Assembly (NCBI GenBank): GCA_964619155.1 | Contig: CAZUEM010000121.1 | Span: forward strand, 1-10,082 | Length of the DNA: 10,082 nucleotides | Direction: 5' to 3' | Origin: CAIXRL01 sp964619155 | GTDB taxonomy: Bacteria; Eisenbacteria; RBG-16-71-46 | Shown here: piece by piece, positions 1 to 6,133 of the stretch | How positions within the stretch are numbered: the stretch's first letter is position 1 | Layout: each line of letters starts with the position of its first letter | Notes under the pieces: generated by a model | Database searches by the model: none | Told to the model about the DNA's origin: nothing | The model's input: the letters and a program-made list of their open reading frames with translations, nothing else | Program-made: the position numbers and the translations under genes

Positions 1-2178
1 GCCGCGGAGGCCCCGCCGCCCGCGGGCGCGCGCGCCGCGACCGGCGCGGGGGCGCGCTGGCTCGGGGCGCTCGTCTTCGCCGCCGGGTTCTCGGCGCTCG
101 CCCAGGAGGTGCTGTGGACGCGCTTCCTCTCGCTCGTCACGCGCAACACCGTCCACACCTACTCGCTGACCCTCGCCGTGGTGCTCGCGGGCATCGTCCT
201 CGGCAGCCTGCTGGTCGCGCGCTTCGCCGACCGCCTGCGCGACCCGGCGGCGCTCTTCGGCGCCCTGCAGGCCGGGGTCGGGCTCTCGACGCTCGCGCTC
301 ATGCTGCTGCCGCCCGCGGCGTGGCGGGCGTTCGAGAACCAGGCGGCCGCCATCTTCGTGCTCATGCTCGCGCCCTCGGTGCTCTCGGGCGCGGCGTTCC
401 CGCTCGCCGTCCGGCTGGCGGTGGACGACCCCGCGCTCGCGGGCCGCGGCTTCGGGCGCGTCACGTCGCTCAACACGCTGGGCGGCATCGCCGGCGCCCT
501 GCTCGCCGGGTTCGTGATCCTGCCGCGGCTCGGCCTGCAGGCCGGCGCCGTGATCGCGACCGGGGTCGCCGTCGCCTCGGGCGTCGCGGCCTGGCTGGCG
601 CTGCCGCCGGCGCGGCCGCGGCCCCGGGCGCTCGCGGCCGCCGCGGGGGTGGCGCTCGCCTGGCTCGCGCTGCCCGCGCTCGCGCGCACGCGCGTGCCCG
701 CGGACTTCCTCGCCAACGGCGGCGAACTGGTGGCGATGCGCGAGGGGCTCGAGGCGAACGTCGCCGTGGTGCGGCGCGAGGGGCGCCTGAGCCTCGAGAT
801 CGACCGCTGGTGGCAGGGCGAGGCGCGGCGCACGCACCAGATCATGGCGGCGCACCTGCCCATGCTGCTCCACCCGGCGCCGAGGCGCGTGATCGTGGTC
901 GGCGTGGGCGCGGGCCTGACCCCGTCGCGGTTCCTGATGCACGGTCCCGAGCGGCTCGATTGCGTGGACATCGAGCCCGCCGTCTTCGACGTGATCGGGC
1001 CGCATTTCGGCGGCGCCTGGCTCGCCGACCCGCGCGTCTCGCGCATCGCCGCCGACGGGCGCGGATTCCTCATGCACGGTTCGGGCACGTGGGACGTGGT
1101 TTCGCTCGAGGCCGGGCAGCTCTTCCGGCCCGGCGTGGCCGCCTTCTACACCGAGGACTTCTACCGCCGCGTGCGCGAGCGGCTCGCTCCGGGCGGGCTC
1201 GTCTCGCAGTTCGTGCCCGTCGCGTTCCTCGACGAGGCCTCGCTGCGCGGCGTGCTGCGCACGTTCCTCGAGGTCTTCCCCAACGCCACGCTCTGGTACA
1301 ACGGCGCCGAGATGCTCGCGATCGGCGGCCGAGACGGGAAGGTCGCGCTCGACCCGGCGCGGCTCGCCGCGGTGCTCGCCGACCCGGCGCTCGCGCGCGA
1401 CCTGCGCTGGTCGCAGTGGGGCGGCCGCGAGTTCCACCTCGACCGCGCCGGGAACCTGCTCGGGAGCTTCCTGTGCGGCCCGCGCGGGCTCGCCGCGCTG
1501 GCGGCCGGGGGACGCCTCGACCGCGACGACCGCCCGCGGCTCGACTACGCCACCGCCGGCGCCGACGAGGACGACCGCTACGACGTCGTGGCGCTGCCGC
1601 TGCTGAAGCGCCACCTGGACCCGGTCGCCGAGGGGCTCGCCGCGCCCGGCGACCCGGCGACGCTCGCGCGGGCCGAGGAGGTGCGCGCGCGCAACTTCGC
1701 CGACATGGTCGCGGCGGTCGAACTGCGCCGCGTGGACGCGGTGCGAAACGAGGGCCCCGCCGCGATGCTCGAGGTCGCGCGCGCGGCCCTGCGCGCGAAT
1801 CCGGAGAACCTCGAGGCCGCCCGGATCGAGGGCGTCTCGCTGCTCATGCTGGGCGACGTCCCGGCGGCCGAGGCGCGCCTGCGCCGGGTCGCCGAAGAGC
1901 GCCCCGACGACGCGTTCGCGCAGCGCGCCCTCGCGGTCGTGCTCTACGAGCAGGGCCGGCTCGCCGAGGCGGCGCCCCGCTTCGCCGCCGCGATCGAGCT
2001 CGGCATCCAGGACCCGCGGCTCCACAACGACCTGGGCGCGACGCTGGCCCAGCTGGGCGACCGCGCCGCGGCCGCCGCCCAGTTCCGCCGGGCGCTGGAA
2101 CTCGCCCCCGGCGACCCCGACGCCACCCGTTACCTCGGGTACCTCGAGTCGGGCGTGCGCGGCGGGCAGTCCCGCTGA
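1..2178 (+). CDS. Fused membrane/spermidine synthase-like protein with C-terminal TPR repeats (5' truncated)
   Basis: The frame is open from base 1, so the start lies upstream of the window; 725 residues are visible. Residues about 20-228 form several hydrophobic segments beginning with the family motif FSALAQEVLWTR, as in proteins annotated as fused MFS/spermidine synthase. Residues about 245-436 form a Rossmann methyltransferase-like domain: HLPMLLHPAP, the nucleotide-binding loop VVGVGAGLTP (about 298-307), the acidic VDIEP (about 322-326), DGRGF (about 352-356) and FYTEDFY (about 382-388). Where authentic spermidine synthases carry the catalytic Asp, this protein reads DVVSLEAGQ, so polyamine synthesis is doubtful. 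Residues about 586-716 hold three to four TPR-like helix pairs, a likely protein-interaction tail. The internal GTG at 109 is not the start, because it splits the conserved EVLWTR motif. Role: an inner-membrane protein with an S-adenosyl-type ligand fold; substrate unknown. Confidence 0.88.
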   Translation, partial: AAEAPPPAGARAATGAGARWLGALVFAAGFSALAQEVLWTRFLSLVTRNTVHTYSLTLAVVLAGIVLGSLLVARFADRLRDPAALFGALQAGVGLSTLALMLLPPAAWRAFENQAAAIFVLMLAPSVLSGAAFPLAVRLAVDDPALAGRGFGRVTSLNTLGGIAGALLAGFVILPRLGLQAGAVIATGVAVASGVAAWLALPPARPRPRALAAAAGVALAWLALPALARTRVPADFLANGGELVAMREGLEANVAVVRREGRLSLEIDRWWQGEARRTHQIMAAHLPMLLHPAPRRVIVVGVGAGLTPSRFLMHGPERLDCVDIEPAVFDVIGPHFGGAWLADPRVSRIAADGRGFLMHGSGTWDVVSLEAGQLFRPGVAAFYTEDFYRRVRERLAPGGLVSQFVPVAFLDEASLRGVLRTFLEVFPNATLWYNGAEMLAIGGRDGKVALDPARLAAVLADPALARDLRWSQWGGREFHLDRAGNLLGSFLCGPRGLAALAAGGRLDRDDRPRLDYATAGADEDDRYDVVALPLLKRHLDPVAEGLAAPGDPATLARAEEVRARNFADMVAAVELRRVDAVRNEGPAAMLEVARAALRANPENLEAARIEGVSLLMLGDVPAAEARLRRVAEERPDDAFAQRALAVVLYEQGRLAEAAPRFAAAIELGIQDPRLHNDLGATLAQLGDRAAAAAQFRRALELAPGDPDATRYLGYLESGVRGGQSR

Positions 2179-2185
2179 ACGAAGG

Positions 2186-2389
2186 TTGGCCCGGCGGACC
2201 GGCGCCTCCGCGCCGGCCGGCGTCGCCGCCGTGACGGCCGCGCAGGCCGCCGACCTCATGGCCGGGCTCCGGTACGTCAGCATCCACACGACGACCTGCC
2301 CGGGCGGCGAGCTGCGCGCGCAGCTCGAGGGCGCGCCGGCGCCCGCCGGCAGGTCCACGTGGGGGCGGATCAAGAAGCTGTACCGGTGA
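2186..2389 (+). pseudogene. CHRD domain remnant (C-terminal part only)
   Basis: The frame from TTG 2186 (or GTG 2231) to TGA 2389 encodes up to 67 residues. The stretch VTAAQAADLMAGLRYVSIHT followed by CPGGELRAQLEG matches the end of the CHRD (chordin-like) domain, whose usual form is AGxxYVNxHTxxxPxGEIRGQL. A full CHRD domain is about 110-120 residues, and only the last 40 or so are present. The upstream sequence is occupied by the previous gene, no signal peptide is present, and no Shine-Dalgarno suits either start (a GAAGG abuts the TTG). I read it as the 3' remnant of a secreted CHRD protein rather than a working gene. It ends in STWGRIKKLYR, a well-formed aromatic/basic tail. A short functional peptide is possible but unlikely. 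Confidence 0.6.
2199..2216 (+). terminator. Hairpin just after the spermidine synthase-like gene
   Basis: A perfect 7-bp GC stem (CCGGCGC / GCGCCGG) closes a 4-nt loop, starting 21 nt after the TGA at 2178. There is no T-run after it, so it is a terminator or 3'-end stabiliser only by position. It lies inside the reading frame of the CHRD remnant that follows, which argues against efficient translation of that frame from its first possible start. Confidence 0.35.
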
Positions 2390-2410
2390 CGCGCCCTTCC
2401 CGCTGAAACG

Positions 2411-2441
2411 CGAAGGGCCTGGCCGGCGGCCGGGCCCTTCG
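2411..2441. terminator. Convergent bidirectional hairpin terminator
   Basis: CGAAGGGCC (2411-2419) pairs perfectly with GGCCCTTCG (2433-2441). Inside it, GGCC at 2421-2424 pairs with GGCC at 2428-2431 around a 3-nt loop, and T2420 opposite G2432 can form a G-U wobble, giving about 14 continuous pairs. It sits 21 nt after the + strand CHRD remnant and 23 nt after the - strand S41 peptidase stop. Only a short TTT follows on the - strand side and no T-run on the + side, as is common at this GC content. Confidence 0.7.
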
Positions 2442-2464
2442 TCGTGCGGTGCGCGGCGCCCGTG

Positions 2465-4081
2465 TCAGCGCGCCGGCTTCTTCTGGATGACCGCGGCCTC
2501 CGCCATCAGCTTCTGCGCGCGCGGGAACAGGTCGAGCGCCGCGTTGAGCTGCGGGTCGTCCTCGACCGCGATCTTGTAGCGCTCGAGCGAGCCGAACTGC
2601 GCGCTCGCCAGCTCGGCTCGCACCTGGTGCAGCATGAAGTCCTTCTCGGCCGCGAACGTCGAGTCGTTCATCTCGACCTTCTTGGCCGCGAGCACGCCGC
2701 GCAGCGCCGACCACTCGGCGTCGCTGAGGGCGAAGCGGGTGTCGAAGCTCGCCGGGGTGAGCTTGTCCTTCGCGTGCTGGCGCAGCCAGTGGTGCGTCGC
2801 GAACTCGAAGCCCACGCGCTTGGTGATGAACTCGATCTCGGGGCGCGTCAGGTTCGGCGGGTCCTTCACGACGACGTCGGGATAGATGCCGCCGCCGCCG
2901 TAGACCGTGCGGCCGGCCAGCGTCTTGAACTTCGGCCGCGCCGCGAGCGCGGAGTCCGTCGGCACGTCCTCCTTGAAGGCGTCGAGGTGGTACTCGCCCT
3001 GGTCGCCGAACTTCGAGTACTCGCGCTGGATGCCGCGGCCGCTCGGCGTGTAGTAGCGCGCGATCGTGAGCAGCAGCTTGCCCTCGGACATGTTCATCTG
3101 GTTCTGCACGAGGCCCTTGCCGAAGGTGTTGATGCCCGCGACGATGCCGCGGTCGAGGTCCTGCACCGCGCCGGCGACGATCTCGCTCGCCGAGGCGCTG
3201 CCGTGCTCGACGAGCACGACCAGCGGGCCCTGCGTCCACTTGCCCGGGCGGTTGGTCGAGTAGTAGTCGGCGTTGGCCGAGGGGATGCGGCCGCGCGTGT
3301 AGACCAGGCGCTGGTTGTCGGGGATGAGCTGGTCGAGCACGTCCACGGCCTGCGACAGCAGCCCGCCGGAGTTCGACCGCAGGTCGATGAGCAGGCTCTT
3401 CATGCCCTGCGCCTGCAGGTCGCCGATGGCCTTCTCGAGCTCGTCGCCGGTCGTCTGCGCGAAGCGGATGACGCGCACGTAGCCCACGCCCGGACGGATC
3501 ATGTAGGCGTACGGGATGCTCTCGATCGGGATCTTGGCGCGCTCGATCGTGAACTTGAGCGGCTCGGGCTCGTCCTCGCGCTCGATCGTGACCTGCACCG
3601 TGCTGCCCGTCGGGCCGCGCAGGGCCTTGAACACGTCGTCGGTCGTGATGCCCTTCTTGAGCGGCTGCCCGTCGATCTCGAAGATCTTGTCGCCCGCCCG
3701 GATGCCGAGCCGGTAGGCCGGGGTGCCCTCGATCGGCGAGAGCACGACGATCTTGTTGTCGATGATGTCGAACTGCACGCCGATGCCCGAGTACTCGCCG
3801 TGGAACTGCTCGTCCATCTGCTGGGCGCGCCGCTCGGGCAGGAACTGCGTGTGCGGGTCGAGGGTCTTGAGCATGCCGTCGATCGCGCCCTTGATGAGCT
3901 TCTGGTTGTCGGGCGGATCCACGTAGTTGTTCTGGACCAGGTAGAGCACGTTCGAGAACAGGTCCAGGTTGCTCCGCAGGTCGTCGGTCGCCCGCAGCGC
4001 ACGGGCGAGGCCGAAGCCGAGCAGGAGCGAGAGCGCCATCCCGACGGCGAGCGGCCCGAGGTTCGAACGATTCTTCGGCAT
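2465..4081 (-). CDS. S41 family C-terminal processing peptidase (Ctp/Prc type) with PDZ domain
   Basis: 538 residues from ATG 4081, preceded by GGGGAG 11 nt upstream. A hydrophobic segment (residues about 9-27) after MPKNRSN is a signal peptide or membrane anchor, placing the enzyme in the periplasm. Next come a helical segment with LDPHTQFLPE (about 74-83), a PDZ domain (about 98-168, with SPIEGTPAYRLGIRAGDKI) and the S41 fold. Catalytic residues are intact: SASASEI gives Ser297, and FGKGLVQ gives Lys322 and Gln326, with the same 25- and 4-residue spacing as Ser452/Lys477/Gln481 of E. coli Prc. A C-terminal extension of about 130 residues (from about 410) follows the catalytic core; many longer S41 proteins have one. 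Family role: a serine-lysine protease cutting the C-termini of exported or misfolded proteins. It is the last gene of a three-gene unit and is followed by a strong hairpin. Confidence 0.95.
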   Translation of the reverse strand: MPKNRSNLGPLAVGMALSLLLGFGLARALRATDDLRSNLDLFSNVLYLVQNNYVDPPDNQKLIKGAIDGMLKTLDPHTQFLPERRAQQMDEQFHGEYSGIGVQFDIIDNKIVVLSPIEGTPAYRLGIRAGDKIFEIDGQPLKKGITTDDVFKALRGPTGSTVQVTIEREDEPEPLKFTIERAKIPIESIPYAYMIRPGVGYVRVIRFAQTTGDELEKAIGDLQAQGMKSLLIDLRSNSGGLLSQAVDVLDQLIPDNQRLVYTRGRIPSANADYYSTNRPGKWTQGPLVVLVEHGSASASEIVAGAVQDLDRGIVAGINTFGKGLVQNQMNMSEGKLLLTIARYYTPSGRGIQREYSKFGDQGEYHLDAFKEDVPTDSALAARPKFKTLAGRTVYGGGGIYPDVVVKDPPNLTRPEIEFITKRVGFEFATHHWLRQHAKDKLTPASFDTRFALSDAEWSALRGVLAAKKVEMNDSTFAAEKDFMLHQVRAELASAQFGSLERYKIAVEDDPQLNAALDLFPRAQKLMAEAAVIQKKPAR

Positions 4082-4101
4082 GGTGTGTGGGACTCCCCGG
4101 G

Positions 4102-5286
4102 TCAGCGGATCCGGCCCGCCGCGGCGCGGGCCTTGAGGGACTGCAACCGTTCGACGGCCGCGGCGAGCGTCTCGCGTTTCCGGGCGAAATGGAAGCGCAG
4201 ACGCCGCCGGCCGGACGCCGGATCGGAGTAGAAGCTCGAGCCGGGCACGCCGGCGACGCCCACGTCGGTCACGAGGAAGCGCGCGAACGTCACGTCGTCG
4301 TCGAACCCGAAGCCCGAGATGTCGGTCATGCAGTAGTAGGCGCCCTTCGGCTCGAACACGCCGAAGCCGGCCTCGGCGAGCGCGGGCACGAGGAACGCGC
4401 GCTTGTCGCGATAGCCTTCGACGAGCGCCGCGTAGTACGCGTCCGGCATCGCCAGCGCGACCGCGGCCGCCTCCTGCAGCGGCGCCGGCGCGCCCACGGT
4501 CAGGAAGTCGTGCACCTTGCGGATCGCGTTCGTGATCGCGGGCGGCGCGAGGCACCAGCCGATGCGCCAGCCGGTCACGCTCCAGGTCTTCGACAGGCCC
4601 GAGATGGTGACCGTCCGCTCGCGCATGCCCTCCAGCGCGGCCATGGACACGTGCTCGCCCTCGTAGACGATGTGCTCGTAGATCTCGTCCGTGATCGCGA
4701 TCACGTTCCACTTCCGGCAGAGCGCGGCGATCGCCTCCATCTCGGCGCGCGTGAACACCTTGCCCGTCGGGTTGTTCGGGGTGTTGACGACGATGGCGCG
4801 CGTGCGGTCGTTGAACGCGGCCGCGAGTTCGGCCGGGTCGAACGCCCAGTCGGGCTCGCGCAGCCGCACGAAACGCGGCGTGGCGCCCGAGAGGATCGCG
4901 TCGGGGCCGTAGTTCTCGTAGTACGGCTCGAAGACGATCACCTCGTCGCCCGGGTCCACGAGCGCCATCATGGTCGAGGCCATGCACTCGGTGGAGCCGC
5001 AGCACACCGCGACCTCGCGCTCGGGGTCGAACGACAGGCCGGTGAACCGCTGCTGCTTCGCGACCAGCGCGTCGCGCAACCGCTTCGCGCCCCAGGTGAT
5101 CGCGTACTGGTTCACGTCCGCCAGCACGGCGCGGGCGGCCTCCTGCTTGATCGCCTCGGGCGCCGGGAAGTCCGGGAAGCCCTGCGAGAGGTTGACGGCG
5201 CCGTGCGCGTTCGCGAGCCGCGTCATCTCGCGGATGACGCTCTCGGTGAAGCGCAGGCTCTTCTGCGAGACGCGGGGCTCGCTCAT
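4102..5286 (-). CDS. PLP-dependent class I/II aminotransferase (kynurenine/methionine aminotransferase-like)
   Basis: 394 residues, a normal length for fold-type I aminotransferases. Visible motifs: NLSQGFPDFPAP (32-43, substrate-side loop typical of the kynurenine/glutamine transaminase and YbdL-like group), NNPTGK (171-176; Asn172 corresponds to the cofactor-binding Asn), ITDEIY (198-203; Asp200 binds the pyridine nitrogen), SGLSKTWSVTGWRIGW (229-244) with the Schiff-base Lys233 and phosphate-binding Arg241, and LRFHFA with Arg364 for the substrate carboxylate. All are intact, so it should be active in the cytoplasm, moving an amino group between an aromatic, sulfur or other amino acid and a 2-oxo acid. 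The exact substrate cannot be read from the sequence. Its ATG overlaps the TGA of the upstream gene (ATGA) and lacks a clear Shine-Dalgarno, suggesting translational coupling. The S41 peptidase starts 20 nt after its stop. Confidence 0.94.
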   Translation of the reverse strand: MSEPRVSQKSLRFTESVIREMTRLANAHGAVNLSQGFPDFPAPEAIKQEAARAVLADVNQYAITWGAKRLRDALVAKQQRFTGLSFDPEREVAVCCGSTECMASTMMALVDPGDEVIVFEPYYENYGPDAILSGATPRFVRLREPDWAFDPAELAAAFNDRTRAIVVNTPNNPTGKVFTRAEMEAIAALCRKWNVIAITDEIYEHIVYEGEHVSMAALEGMRERTVTISGLSKTWSVTGWRIGWCLAPPAITNAIRKVHDFLTVGAPAPLQEAAAVALAMPDAYYAALVEGYRDKRAFLVPALAEAGFGVFEPKGAYYCMTDISGFGFDDDVTFARFLVTDVGVAGVPGSSFYSDPASGRRRLRFHFARKRETLAAAVERLQSLKARAAAGRIR

Positions 5287-5942
5287 CGCCCGGTCTCGAT
5301 GCCGCCGATCACGAACTGGTAGCTGCCGACGAGCGATTCGAACGCCGGCAGGTGCCGCTGGAAGCCCGCCGCGTCGCGTGACGAGAGCACGAGCAGCATG
5401 ACGAGCCCGTCCTCGGCCACGTAGGCCACGGCCTCGGTGGGCGCGCCGCCCTCGGGCGCGAAGTAGCGCACCTCGGCGGTCTTGCCCGTGATGCCGGTGG
5501 CCAGCCGCCCGCCGGGCGTGACCTTGCCGCGCGGCGCGCGCTGGCCGAACGCCTCGATGTCGTGCGCGATCATCTGCGCCAGCGTGCGCCGCACGTCCTT
5601 CTTCTGGTGGAGCGGGTTCAGGTACATGACCGTCGGCGCGGTGGCCCAGGTCTGCCCCTTCGGGTAGAGCACGCAGCGGATCTTCGAGCCCATGCCCGAG
5701 GTGTCGTCCACGGTCCAGCCCTGCGGCGGCGTGATGCCGAACGCGTGATTGTCGCCGTAGAGCAGCGTGAACTCGCCCTTCGGGGCCTCGGCCTTCGCGC
5801 CTTTCGCGCTCCTGGCGGCCTTCGCGGCGGGCGCCGCCGGGGCGGCCGCCGCGAACGCGATCGCGGGCAGGAGGGCGAGCGCGGCCGCGGCCAGCGCGGC
5901 GCGGATGGGGAATCGGGGCGTCAGCGGAACCTCCGGGGGCAT
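5283..5942 (-). CDS. Secreted protein of unknown function, first gene of the aminotransferase-peptidase unit
   Basis: 219 residues from ATG 5942. A basic start and hydrophobic core (residues about 10-33) form a signal peptide, followed by an Ala/Lys/Pro-rich linker (about 34-56) and a compact domain (about 57-215). That domain contains AFGITPPQGWTVDD, VLYPKGQTWATAPTVMYLNP and a C-terminal FESLVGSYQFVIG. The layout (PP-GW near the start, final helix plus SY-F strand) recalls small PsbP/DcrB-like folds, but this is inference and I do not recognise a named family. The longer frame reaching 6101 is an upstream extension without a suitable start. A GGAGGT at 5934-5929 lies inside the gene just before a CTG (5924), so the true start could be six codons later; either choice keeps the signal peptide. 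It shares a 4-nt ATGA overlap with the aminotransferase. Confidence 0.8.
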   Translation of the reverse strand: MPPEVPLTPRFPIRAALAAAALALLPAIAFAAAAPAAPAAKAARSAKGAKAEAPKGEFTLLYGDNHAFGITPPQGWTVDDTSGMGSKIRCVLYPKGQTWATAPTVMYLNPLHQKKDVRRTLAQMIAHDIEAFGQRAPRGKVTPGGRLATGITGKTAEVRYFAPEGGAPTEAVAYVAEDGLVMLLVLSSRDAAGFQRHLPAFESLVGSYQFVIGGIETGR

Positions 5943-5975
5943 CCAGGGTGGCGCGGGGGGCGTGTGCGTCGGCGG

Positions 5976-6004
5976 AGTGTAGCGGCTCGCACGGGGGGCC
6001 CCAA
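5976..6004 (-). promoter_or_regulatory. Candidate sigma70-type promoter of the three-gene minus-strand unit
   Basis: Read on the minus strand, TTGGGG (6004-5999) and TACACT (5981-5976) are separated by exactly 17 nt. The -35 matches TTGACA in its first three bases and the -10 matches TATAAT at four of six. Transcription would start near 5969, leaving a leader of about 27 nt before ATG 5942. The lower GC of this spot relative to its surroundings is in its favour. The -35 overlaps the palindrome GGGGCCCC (5995-6002). Confidence 0.4.
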
Positions 6005-6094
6005 TGAGCGATTTGCACGACCGCCGCCCAACACGGGACGGACGGGCCCATCCGATGCTCCGGCGGCGCGGCGCGCGCGAAACCTGTCCGTTCG

Positions 6095-6123
6095 TTGACA
6101 CCGCCCGGCGGCTCGCGCACGCT
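6095..6123 (+). promoter_or_regulatory. Weak candidate promoter of the GH3 gene
   Basis: A perfect TTGACA (6095-6100) lies 33 nt before the ATG at 6134. At a 17-nt spacing the -10 would be CACGCT (6118-6123), which matches TATAAT at only two positions. If used, the transcript would begin near 6130 with almost no leader, consistent with the lack of any Shine-Dalgarno before this ATG. The rest of the 5943-6133 divergent gap shows nothing further that I can name. Confidence 0.22.
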
Positions 6124-6133
6124 GCGCGCCCCC

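Noticed and set aside
109..2178. GTG at 109 as start of the spermidine synthase-like protein
   Set aside because: It cuts the EVLWTR family motif in two and the frame is open with membrane-segment sequence to base 1.
2444..4231. 595-residue open frame on the + strand opposite the S41 peptidase
   Set aside because: It is Arg/Leu/His/Val-rich with no recognisable domain, runs antisense to a gene with all catalytic residues intact, and is explained by high GC at third codon positions.
5943..6101. N-terminal extension of the 219-residue secreted protein up to 6101
   Set aside because: The added residues are Arg/Pro/Ser-rich without homology, would bury the signal peptide, and cover the candidate promoter.
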